This document shows, one piece after another, positions 56,263 to 64,000 of a DNA stretch of 64,000 nucleotides. This DNA is from Pedobacter lusitanus (lineage in GTDB: Bacteria; Bacteroidota; Bacteroidia; Sphingobacteriales; Sphingobacteriaceae). The translations under genes were made by a program, and so were the position numbers. Below the pieces are notes generated by a model that was not told where the DNA came from, did no database searches, and was given only the letters and a program-made list of their open reading frames with translations. Positions within the stretch are counted from its first letter, which is position 1. Each line of letters opens with the position of its first letter. The stretch lies in the NCBI RefSeq assembly GCF_040026395.1, contig NZ_CP157278.1:5642001-5706000 (forward strand), in the 5' to 3' direction.

Positions 56263-57594
56263 ATGGTAAATCAGTTTACAACTCCATTTTATAATCAACT
56301 GATCACTGAGTTTGAAAATACGCCAAAAGCTGAGAATATTAACGCTGATCTATCAAAATCGCGGGAAGATGCTTTTGAACTGTTTAAAGCTAAAGGGTTT
56401 CCAACATCAAAAGATGAGGATTGGAAATTCACTAATCTGACTCCATTTCTGACTGATACTTTTTCACTGACTATGGGTGAAGCAGATCAGGAGGAAGTTA
56501 AGGCAGCCATAGATGCAGCCATAATCCCGGGCCTTGATGCATGGTTGCTGGTTTTACTGAATGGTAAGATTCAATTCGGATTATCCGTGTTACCTGAAGC
56601 AGATCAGTTGAGCGTACTTCCTTTGGAAAGTATAATCAATACTGAACTTTATAAAAATTATATTACCTGCAAAGAGGCAGAAGGTAATAGAATGTATGCT
56701 TTGAATGCAGCATTTTTTACTGACGGATACTTCCTTGAAGTGCCTAAAAATAAGGTACTCGACAAGCCTGTGCAGATTATTCATTTGTATACTGCAAATG
56801 AAAATATGCTTTTTCAGCCGCGCCATTTAATTATAGTAAATGAAAATGCGAAAGCTGAACTGATCGATAGTGCAGTTTCACTTGGACACACACAACGTGT
56901 GCTGATGAATAGTGTATCTCAGATTACTGTAAAAGAAAATGCAAATCTGATCCAGTATGTTATACAGGATAATGCTGCAGAAGACAGGCTGATCAATTAT
57001 AACCATGTTACTCAGGAACGCAGCAGCCGTTACGATAATTTTATGTTTAATCTGCCAGGTGCAGAATTAATCAGAAACAATCTTGAAATTGTTCTGAACG
57101 GTACGGCAACTGAAACTCATTTGCTTGGATTATACCTTGTGGCTGATCATCAGCTGACTGATAATCATACAGCCATTCATCATAGATTCCCACATTGCGA
57201 GAGTAATGAGATTTATAAGGGAGTGTTACTGGACAAGGGTAAAGCAGTGTTTAACGGAAAAGTATTTGTAGAACGTCCGGCGCAGAAAACCAATGCCTTT
57301 CAGCAAAATAATAATCTTTTACTGAGTGATAAGGCACAGGTATTTGCTAAACCGCAATTAGAAATATTTGCAGATGATGTGAAATGCAGTCATGGTTGTA
57401 CCGTTGGTCAGTTTGATCCGGAATCTTTGTTTTATTTACGTTCCAGAGGAATATCTGAAGAATCTTCCCGTAAACTACTGGTAGAAGCATTTATGTTTGA
57501 TGTAACTCAAAAGATCGAGAATGAAGCGGTGAAAGATCATGTGCAGTCTTTAATTTATAAAAAGATGGAAAATTCATTATCAACTATCATCTAA
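56263..57594 (+). CDS. sufD: SufD, Fe-S assembly subunit
   Basis: A 443-residue SufB paralogue. Recognisable parts are EDWKFTNLTPFL near the N-terminus, FLEVPKNKVLDKPVQIIHL, and the conserved C-terminal core VKCSHGCTVGQFDPESLFYL with RSRGI, including the conserved Cys-Ser-His. It partners SufB in the scaffold. Confidence 0.97.
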   Translation: MVNQFTTPFYNQLITEFENTPKAENINADLSKSREDAFELFKAKGFPTSKDEDWKFTNLTPFLTDTFSLTMGEADQEEVKAAIDAAIIPGLDAWLLVLLNGKIQFGLSVLPEADQLSVLPLESIINTELYKNYITCKEAEGNRMYALNAAFFTDGYFLEVPKNKVLDKPVQIIHLYTANENMLFQPRHLIIVNENAKAELIDSAVSLGHTQRVLMNSVSQITVKENANLIQYVIQDNAAEDRLINYNHVTQERSSRYDNFMFNLPGAELIRNNLEIVLNGTATETHLLGLYLVADHQLTDNHTAIHHRFPHCESNEIYKGVLLDKGKAVFNGKVFVERPAQKTNAFQQNNNLLLSDKAQVFAKPQLEIFADDVKCSHGCTVGQFDPESLFYLRSRGISEESSRKLLVEAFMFDVTQKIENEAVKDHVQSLIYKKMENSLSTII

Positions 57595-57605
57595 AAAGAA
57601 AGGAA

Positions 57606-58829
57606 ATGGGCCGATCAATAACAGAGAATATCAGAAAAGACTTTCCTATACTGGATACGAAAGTGTATGGTAAGGATTTAATCTATCTTGATAATGCAGC
57701 AACGACACAAAAACCTGTAGCAGTTTTAACTGCTGTAGAGGATTATTATAAAACCTGTAACAGCAATGTGCATCGTGGTGTACATTTGTTAAGTCAGCAG
57801 GCAACTGCCGCATATGAGGAAGCCCGTCATAAGGTCGGCCAATTCTTAAACGCAGCATTTAGTCACGAGGTTATTTTTACAAAAGGAACAACTGATGGTA
57901 TTAACCTGGTTGCCTCTTCATTTGGACGAAAATTTCTGCATGTAGGTGATAGTATTCTGATTTCTGCAATGGAACACCATTCAAACATAGTGCCCTGGCA
58001 AATGATCTGCGAGGAGCGGGGAGCAACATTAAAAGTTATCCCGATGGATAAAAATGGTGTTTTGCAGCTGGACGTTTTACCTGCTCTTTTAGATGAAAGT
58101 GTTAAACTGGTGTCAGTTACATATGTTTCAAATTCGTTAGGAACGATTAACCCGGTTAGAGAAATTATCAGCCAGGCACACGCAAAAAATATACCTGTGA
58201 TGCTTGATGCAGCGCAGGCTATACAACATTTACCTATAGATGTACAGGAACTGGATATTGATTTTCTTGCTTTTTCAGGACATAAAATTTACGGCCCCAC
58301 CGGTATCGGGGTACTTTATGGGAAAGAAAAGTGGTTGAATCTGATTCCGCCTTATCAGGGAGGTGGTGATATGATTAAAACAGTTACTTTCGAAAAAACC
58401 ATATACAATGATCTTCCCTATAAATTTGAAGCTGGTACACCAGATATTTCCGGAGCTATAGGACTAGGTGCAGCTATAGATTATGTTAATTATATCAGTC
58501 TGGATGCGATACAGGAAAAGGAGCATGATCTGCTAAATTATGCACTGGAGCAAATGGCTGAAATAACGAGTCTGAAATTTATTGGCAAAGCAGAACAGCG
58601 GGCAAGTGTAATCTCGTTTTTAATTGATGGGGTACATCCTTATGATTTAGGAGAATTACTGGATAAGCAGGGAATAGCAATCCGTACAGGTCATCATTGT
58701 ACTGAACCGATAATGGACTTTTTTGATATTCCCGGAACCTGCAGGGCGTCTTTTGCTTTTTATAATACCCGTTCGGAAGTGGATTTACTGGTAGCCGGAA
58801 TAAAAAGAGCGGCTGCTATACTCATTTAA
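57606..58829 (+). CDS. sufS: SufS, cysteine desulfurase
   Basis: A 407-residue type II desulfurase. The PLP lysine is in AFSGHKIYGPTG and the persulfide Cys in RTGHHCTEPIM. N-terminal features are YLDNAATTQKP and SNVHRGVHLLSQQATAAYE. It mobilises sulfur from cysteine and passes it to SufE, encoded 9 bases downstream. Confidence 0.98.
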   Translation: MGRSITENIRKDFPILDTKVYGKDLIYLDNAATTQKPVAVLTAVEDYYKTCNSNVHRGVHLLSQQATAAYEEARHKVGQFLNAAFSHEVIFTKGTTDGINLVASSFGRKFLHVGDSILISAMEHHSNIVPWQMICEERGATLKVIPMDKNGVLQLDVLPALLDESVKLVSVTYVSNSLGTINPVREIISQAHAKNIPVMLDAAQAIQHLPIDVQELDIDFLAFSGHKIYGPTGIGVLYGKEKWLNLIPPYQGGGDMIKTVTFEKTIYNDLPYKFEAGTPDISGAIGLGAAIDYVNYISLDAIQEKEHDLLNYALEQMAEITSLKFIGKAEQRASVISFLIDGVHPYDLGELLDKQGIAIRTGHHCTEPIMDFFDIPGTCRASFAFYNTRSEVDLLVAGIKRAAAILI

Positions 58830-58838
58830 TTATTACAG

Positions 58839-59258
58839 ATGACAATTAACGAACAACAGGACGAGATTATAGAGGAGTTTGAAATTTTTTCAGACTGGAT
58901 GGATAAATATGAGAATATCATTGATATGGGGAAAGAACTTCCACTGATTGATGCACAATATAAAATACCAGAAAATCTGATTAAGGGATGTCAGTCAAGT
59001 GTCTGGCTGCATCCTGAATATAAAGAAGGCAGGATCTGGTTTACTGCTGATAGTGATGCTATCATTACCAAAGGGTTGATTAGTATGATGGTCAGGGTTT
59101 TATCCGGACATACTCCGCAGGAAATCATAGAAGCAGATTTATATTTTATAAATACTATAGGCTTACAGAGTCATTTGTCGCCTAATCGTTCAAATGGGTT
59201 ACTGGCAATGTTGAAACAAATGAAAATGTATGCCATGGCTTTCAAATCACAGGGCTAA
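58839..59258 (+). CDS. sufE: SufE, sulfur acceptor
   Basis: A 139-residue SufE with the acceptor Cys in LIKGCQSSVWL and the C-terminal LSPNRSNGLLAML motif. It relays persulfide sulfur from SufS to SufB. Confidence 0.97.
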   Translation: MTINEQQDEIIEEFEIFSDWMDKYENIIDMGKELPLIDAQYKIPENLIKGCQSSVWLHPEYKEGRIWFTADSDAIITKGLISMMVRVLSGHTPQEIIEADLYFINTIGLQSHLSPNRSNGLLAMLKQMKMYAMAFKSQG

Positions 59259-59269
59259 AAAGAGTTGTT

Positions 59270-59581
59270 ATGAATGAACCATTGTTAAGAGATAAAATCG
59301 AAGAAGCACTACATACGATCTATGATCCAGAGATCCCGGTTAATATTTATGAACTGGGGCTGATCTACAAGATTGATATGCTCGAAGATAATAATGTACA
59401 TATTTATATGACGCTGACAGCTCCGGCATGTCCGGCAGCGGGAGAAATTCTCGGTGAGGTGGAAACTAAGGTGAAAGCTATAGAAGGAGTAAATGGTGTA
59501 GAAGTACGTCTTACTTTTGATCCGCCATGGGACAGGGATATGATGAGTGATGAAGCAAAATTAGAACTAGGCTGGTTGTAA
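59270..59581 (+). CDS. sufT: SufT/MIP18-type (DUF59) Fe-S maturation protein
   Basis: A 103-residue DUF59 protein: IYDPEIPVNIYELGLIYKID, conserved Cys in LTAPACPAAGEI, and LTFDPPWDRDMMSDEAKLEL at the end, as in SufT and in the C-terminal part of PaaD/MIP18. It assists cluster transfer to target proteins. Its stop overlaps the regulator start by one base (TAATG). Confidence 0.93.
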   Translation: MNEPLLRDKIEEALHTIYDPEIPVNIYELGLIYKIDMLEDNNVHIYMTLTAPACPAAGEILGEVETKVKAIEGVNGVEVRLTFDPPWDRDMMSDEAKLELGWL

Positions 59582-60216
59582 TGGAAAATAAAGTGCCATT
59601 TAGGGAAGGTGCTGTGAATCTGCTGAAAACCAGCGGACCACAGTCTCTGTTATCGCTCGCCAGAGAGTTTAAGGTGACGGTAGAGGGTGCACGTTTCCAA
59701 ATGCTCCGCTTAGAAAAAGAAGGTCTGGTGACTTCCAGTAAAACAGTTACCGGAAGGGGGAGACCTCAACAATTATGGTCACTGACCAGCATGGGACAAT
59801 CGCGTTTCCCTGATACACATGCTGCACTTACTGTGAAGCTGATGGAAGTTATGAAAGAAATGCTTGGGGAAGGTGCAGTTTCACAGCTGATTACTGTGAA
59901 TGGTGAAAAAGGAACCAATAAATACCTGCAGGAGCTGGAAGGTGTTGTTGATCTTGAAAAGAGGATCGATAATTTTGTTTCTATAAGGACAAAAGAAGGT
60001 TATATGGCTCAGGTAATCAAAGATGATGAGGGATTTATTTTTATTGAGAATCATTGTCCGATAGGGGCTGCAGCTCATGCCAATCCTGCAATATGCAGCG
60101 CAGAGTTCAAAACACTGCAAACTGTTATTGGAGAAAATGTACCTATCAAACGCATAGAGTACATCGTTGACGGAGGCAGAAGATGTGCTTACCGTATATC
60201 TTCCATTAAATTATAG
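59581..60216 (+). CDS. sufR: SufR-like Fe-S-sensing winged-helix repressor
   Basis: A 211-residue regulator. The N-terminal winged helix (about 8-70) reads LLSLAREFKVTVEGARFQ, then GRGRPQQLWSLT. The C-terminal domain carries Cys159, Cys172 and Cys202 in a C-x12-C-x29-C pattern. Cyanobacterial SufR uses C-x12-C-x13-C-x14-C to hold a [4Fe-4S] cluster, so the first two and the last Cys match and one middle Cys is absent. Position at the end of the suf operon and the palindrome on the suf promoter fit an autoregulatory repressor. The gene symbol is by homology of features, not a search. Confidence 0.85.
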   Translation: MENKVPFREGAVNLLKTSGPQSLLSLAREFKVTVEGARFQMLRLEKEGLVTSSKTVTGRGRPQQLWSLTSMGQSRFPDTHAALTVKLMEVMKEMLGEGAVSQLITVNGEKGTNKYLQELEGVVDLEKRIDNFVSIRTKEGYMAQVIKDDEGFIFIENHCPIGAAAHANPAICSAEFKTLQTVIGENVPIKRIEYIVDGGRRCAYRISSIKL

Positions 60217-60436
60217 ATTAAGCTGCCTCGCAATCTGATTTGGATTTCAATGGTATAACTTTGTGCTTTTTCTTTAATTATCTTATTATCAGTTGATTGT
60301 TTGTGAGTGTCTTTTTAATTGTTCGTTTTCGGACAAATTGTATTTATAAACCAGCAATACATGTGATTTTTTTTATAAATTTCGCCATCAGGGATTATCC
60401 CATTCTATCATACCAAATATTATTTAATCGTTTGAA

Positions 60437-63430
60437 ATGTCTGAGTTCATTGTAGCCCCCTTTTTACTTGTACGTTCACCAGCTTACAGTTACGAAAATT
60501 TTAACGAACAATACTTACAGCAGGTATTAAAAACAGACTTTTTCAGAGCGGGTCTGTATTTTGCCAGTCAGACATTATATTCAGAGCTACAGAAAAAGGA
60601 TTTTGATTATGAACAATTAAATCAACACGTTAGAGTAACCCTGTGGAAATACCTGAACAGGATGTGTTTCAGAGCACTGCCATATGGTCTTTTTTCTTCG
60701 TTTTCTTTGGCAAAATGGACTTCCCGACAGTACAATAAGCTCAGTTTCACCGGGGCTGGGAGATTAACGGCGCTTCCGGATTTTGTAACCGTACTGGATT
60801 ACATTAAAACATTAAAAACCGGGGGTTTACCATCCATTAAATATTATACCAATAATTCTATGTATTCGGTAGCCGGAGAGTTATATTTTGTGAGCCAGGC
60901 CTATGCAGAACAGAATAAACATGTTATAGTACATTTAAAAGTAGTTCCCGGATTAAAGAAATTGCTGAAGTTTATTGATCAGGGACAGACAAGAGATGCT
61001 ATTCTTAATTATTTAATGGAACAATATGGAGAAGAAGCTGGTATTGAAGACTATTTTAATCATTTAGTACAAGGACAGGTAATAGTACCAGAGTTAATGC
61101 CAAATATTACGGGCATGCTGTATAATGAGCGCTGTCTGGGTTTATTAAAGGAATACCCTCAGCTTAATTTGAATGGGCTGAGAACATTCTCTATCCCGGT
61201 TAATGCTCAAAACGATTCATTACCGGTACTTTCAGCTCATATACAGGATCTGATTGGCCGGGATGAAGGAAGAGTTCCCTATAGTTTATATCAGCGTGAG
61301 ATTACAGGAGGATTAACTAACCAGGTGCATGCAGAGTTTATCAAACTGATTAAGAATCTGGACAAAATGATTCCGGACAGGAGTGATGAGCTGATGAAAA
61401 AATTTAAAGAGGCCTTCAGAAAGAAATATGACCGGCAGGAGGTTTCCCTTATGGAAGTGATGGACCCGGGGACTGGTATTGGATACGAAAATCTGGCCTC
61501 AGCTTTTGATCATCAGGATGATGGATTCATTAATGATTTAAGCAGAAATAAAGAACCAGAAACCAGGGTTAACTGGGGGGAAGCTGAAAAAATGATTTTT
61601 AAGAAGTGGAATCGTCTTTCCAGATCTGGTTCAGAGAAAATCATTCTGACTCAGGAGGATATTGATCTGCTTCCTGAAAGTAAGTCTTTAATGCCGCCAG
61701 GCATGTATATCTTATATAAAAATGTTGACCGGGAGTTGTGGATAGATCATATTGGTGGCGTTTCAGGAATGGAGCTGGGAACAAGATTTGGGGTGTCTTA
61801 TACAGCAATTGAAGATCAGCTTAAAAAAATATGTGAACAAGAAATGTCTGTAAATGATGATTTTATATTTGCTGAAATTGCTTTTTCCCCTGCCAACAAG
61901 ACTTCAAATATCAAGCAGAGGGGACATTTCTATTCTTATGAAATTCCTATACTGACTCATTCCATGTATCCGGATAAAAACACGATTAAATTAAGTGATC
62001 TGGCTATATCAATGAGTGGTAATACTATACTATTAAGGTCTGTTAAGCTTAATAAGTATATCATACCAAGACTTTCTTCAGCTTATAATACCCAGCTCAC
62101 AACTATTCCTGCATTTAGATTTCTCTGCGATCTGCAGTATCAGGGAACTAAATCAAGTCTGACCTTTTCTCTGGAGCATTTTTTTCCTGGTCTGGACTTT
62201 TATCCGCGTGTACAGTTAGACAGAACGGTCCTTAGTCCGGCTAAATGGATACTGGATGAAAATAAAATTCAAAGAATAGTTGACGGACACTTTGATGAAT
62301 TTAAAGAAGAACATCAGTTACCAGCGTATTTTAGTCTGAACGAAGGAGATAATTTTCTGGTCTTTAACAGCAACAATCTGAATGACATCGATATTTTCAG
62401 GAAATGTATTAAAAATAAAGAATCAATAACGCTCAAGGAATATATTATTCCCAGCCATGCTGACCTTTATGATGCAGAGAAAAGACCTTATATGAGCCAG
62501 CATATTGCCTGTGTGGTCAATAAATCTAAGTCATATGCTATTCCACAGCCCACTTCTGCTATAATCGGGAATATGAAAAAGCTAAAAGTCAAACGTGCAT
62601 TTCTACCGGGAGGTGAGTGGTTATATATTAAGGTATATGCATATAATTCATTAACAGATGATATTCTGCTTAATGTTGTTTTACCTGTTCTTGAAAAATA
62701 CAAAAAAAATGATTCAGGATTTAAGTGGTTTTTTATCAGGTATAAAGACACGGGGAATCATCTTAGATTAAGATTTTTTACTACGAATGGTTCTGCTCAT
62801 CATTTACTTGCAGAACTTCATGAAAAGCTAAAACCACTACATAATTCGGGAAAAATATCAGAGATTTTGCTGGATACCTATCAGAGAGAACTGGAAAGAT
62901 ATTCAGCAGAATTAATTGATGAAGTAGAGTCGTTATTTTATCTGGACAGTGAATATATCCTTAACTCAATCCGGATAGGAGGGACCGGTACAAGATTTAA
63001 ATTGAGTTTTGCAGTTCATTCTTCTCTGCTAATAATCAAGTGCTTTATTAATGACCAAAAGCAGCGAAGTGAGTTTATGAATATAGTATTAGCTGCTTTT
63101 TCTGCGGAGTTTAATCATACCGGTAAAGAAATTTCACATAAAATGGACCTTAAATACAGAAATTTTCAACCGGAACTGATTAAAAGCGGACAGTCTTCTG
63201 GTCTGAAAGATAACAGAGTTTATCCTCATTTTAATCAATTGCTTGATTCACTTAAGGAGAAAATCTCCAGCTGGAAGCATACCGATAAACATGATTTTAT
63301 AGTAAGCCTTTTACATATGCACATGAATAGAATATTTGAAAGCTGTCCCAGAGAATATGAATTTCTGGCTTATCATTTTATGAAGAAACATCAGACTTAT
63401 CTTAATTATATGACTAACGATGGGTTTTAA
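60437..63430 (+). CDS. LanB-type lantibiotic dehydratase, full length
   Basis: A 997-residue protein. N-terminal glutamylation domain (about 1-640; RMCFRALPYGLFSSFSLAKW at about 74-93 is the Lant_dehydr_N hallmark) and C-terminal elimination/thiopeptide-type domain (about 710-990; EWLYIKVYAYNSLTDDILL, KWFFIRYKDTGNHLRLRFF). Such enzymes use glutamyl-tRNA to dehydrate Ser/Thr in a precursor peptide. No precursor, LanC cyclase or transporter gene is visible up to the window edge, but only about 560 bases remain downstream. The last 17 bases overlap the convergent LytTR gene. Confidence 0.93.
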   Translation: MSEFIVAPFLLVRSPAYSYENFNEQYLQQVLKTDFFRAGLYFASQTLYSELQKKDFDYEQLNQHVRVTLWKYLNRMCFRALPYGLFSSFSLAKWTSRQYNKLSFTGAGRLTALPDFVTVLDYIKTLKTGGLPSIKYYTNNSMYSVAGELYFVSQAYAEQNKHVIVHLKVVPGLKKLLKFIDQGQTRDAILNYLMEQYGEEAGIEDYFNHLVQGQVIVPELMPNITGMLYNERCLGLLKEYPQLNLNGLRTFSIPVNAQNDSLPVLSAHIQDLIGRDEGRVPYSLYQREITGGLTNQVHAEFIKLIKNLDKMIPDRSDELMKKFKEAFRKKYDRQEVSLMEVMDPGTGIGYENLASAFDHQDDGFINDLSRNKEPETRVNWGEAEKMIFKKWNRLSRSGSEKIILTQEDIDLLPESKSLMPPGMYILYKNVDRELWIDHIGGVSGMELGTRFGVSYTAIEDQLKKICEQEMSVNDDFIFAEIAFSPANKTSNIKQRGHFYSYEIPILTHSMYPDKNTIKLSDLAISMSGNTILLRSVKLNKYIIPRLSSAYNTQLTTIPAFRFLCDLQYQGTKSSLTFSLEHFFPGLDFYPRVQLDRTVLSPAKWILDENKIQRIVDGHFDEFKEEHQLPAYFSLNEGDNFLVFNSNNLNDIDIFRKCIKNKESITLKEYIIPSHADLYDAEKRPYMSQHIACVVNKSKSYAIPQPTSAIIGNMKKLKVKRAFLPGGEWLYIKVYAYNSLTDDILLNVVLPVLEKYKKNDSGFKWFFIRYKDTGNHLRLRFFTTNGSAHHLLAELHEKLKPLHNSGKISEILLDTYQRELERYSAELIDEVESLFYLDSEYILNSIRIGGTGTRFKLSFAVHSSLLIIKCFINDQKQRSEFMNIVLAAFSAEFNHTGKEISHKMDLKYRNFQPELIKSGQSSGLKDNRVYPHFNQLLDSLKEKISSWKHTDKHDFIVSLLHMHMNRIFESCPREYEFLAYHFMKKHQTYLNYMTNDGF

Positions 63431-64000
63431 TAACATTGCTATTTACCTTCTTTAAGAGTTGATCCTTGAAAGAAGAGCCTATAGGTAAAATCATTTTATC
63501 GATCATGATTTTGTTTCCTTCCATCATAGTTACCTTATCAATATTAATAATATATGACTTATGAATTCTGATGAAATTAAGCGTAGGTAAGCCCGCTTCG
63601 ATTTCTTTCATAGTCAGATAAATAATATGATTATTCTGAGGTGTATGAATAACAATATAATTATTTAATCCTTCAATATATTCAACGTCATCATAATTGA
63701 CTTTAAGCATTTTACCTTTGATACCAGGATTAACAAAGAAATAACTCTCGTTTTTTGGTGTACTCTGCGGTTTTTGTTCTTCGATCTTATTGATGACCTT
63801 TGTTACAGACTTTAAGAATTTTTCAAAGGAAATAGGTTTTAGCAGAAAGTCTGAAATATTCTTTTCAAATCCCTGTACAGCATACCCTGCATGACCGGTA
63901 GTAAAAATAATAGCAGTGTTTTTATAGATTAAATCTGCCACATCCAGACCGGACATTTCCGGCATATCGATGTCGAGAAACGTGATGTCTATATCTTTAC
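63414..64000 (-). CDS. LytTR-family response regulator (5' end outside window)
   Basis: The frame is open to the window edge: upstream of the ATG at 63965 the codons read KDIDITFLDID, which supplies the receiver phosphoacceptor Asp just before MPEMSG, so that ATG is internal. The receiver continues to Lys in DFLLKPISFEKF, followed by a linker and a LytTR DNA-binding domain (VEYIEGLNNYIVIHT, then FIRIHKSYIINIDKV). Its stop lies inside the LanB gene: the two converge with a 17-base overlap. A LytS-like kinase gene is expected just outside the window. Confidence 0.93.
   Translation of the reverse strand, partial: KDIDITFLDIDMPEMSGLDVADLIYKNTAIIFTTGHAGYAVQGFEKNISDFLLKPISFEKFLKSVTKVINKIEEQKPQSTPKNESYFFVNPGIKGKMLKVNYDDVEYIEGLNNYIVIHTPQNNHIIYLTMKEIEAGLPTLNFIRIHKSYIINIDKVTMMEGNKIMIDKMILPIGSSFKDQLLKKVNSNVIKTHR

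Noticed and set aside
63963..63965. ATG as start of the LytTR regulator
   Set aside because: Upstream codons contain the conserved receiver Asp segment (FLDID), so this Met is internal.

Overview
The window looks like a chromosome segment of a Bacteroidota, most likely a Sphingobacteriaceae member close to Pedobacter. This is inferred from SusC/SusD pairs, FecI/FecR-type sigma/anti-sigma regulation, DUF4249 and DUF4142 lipoproteins, LytTR regulators, -7 boxes of the TAnnTTTG type and the near absence of Shine-Dalgarno sequences. No genome identity was checked.

Layout. 1-2.1 kb: end of an ABC exporter and a MobA-like nucleotidyltransferase. 2.3-9.4 kb: ECF sigma factor, FecR anti-sigma factor and an STN-domain SusC/SusD pair. 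9.5-18.5 kb: a six-gene operon encoding a Ser/Thr kinase, an FhaA-like protein, a 29-residue membrane peptide, a PP2C phosphatase, a 1317-residue fusion of a SEDS (RodA/FtsW) glycosyltransferase with a class B penicillin-binding protein, and a second FHA protein. 18.5-22.4 kb: TonB receptor, DUF4249 lipoprotein and an unknown protein. 22.5-26.4 kb: a 24-bp minisatellite that reads as a Gln/Asn-rich octapeptide protein behind a SWIM/SNF2 helicase. 26.5-30.2 kb: tRNA-Cys, an ECF sigma factor and a stress-like group (DUF1345, DUF4142, SDR). 30.6-34.7 kb: an Oar-like TonB receptor and a HAD hydrolase. 34.7-36.3 kb: small genes including a CDGSH protein. 36.4-45.1 kb: a sugar-uptake locus (DUF1080, PfkB kinase, a degenerate hybrid regulator, SusC/SusD). 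45.2-51.2 kb: a secreted repeat protein, a four-gene lipoprotein/membrane protein/histidine kinase/response regulator operon, a His-rich secreted peptide, and an overlapping HipA-like kinase/DUF3037 pair. 51.3-53.8 kb: an M1 aminopeptidase. 54.0-60.2 kb: a complete sufBCDSE-sufT operon ending in a SufR-like cysteine-containing repressor, with a 32-bp perfect palindrome on the promoter. 60.4-64 kb: a full-length LanB-type dehydratase, convergent and overlapping with a LytTR response regulator cut by the window edge.

The most striking system is the 9.9-18.5 kb operon. Its gene content (kinase, PP2C, RodA, PbpA, two FHA proteins) matches the pknB-pstP-rodA-pbpA-fhaA-fhaB locus of Actinobacteria, but the glycosyltransferase and transpeptidase are one polypeptide and the kinase lacks PASTA repeats. 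It is a candidate phospho-regulated peptidoglycan synthase of Bacteroidota. Second in interest is the self-contained suf operon with its own repressor and operator. Third is a hybrid two-component regulator whose phosphoacceptor His is Asn while a His sits three residues earlier.
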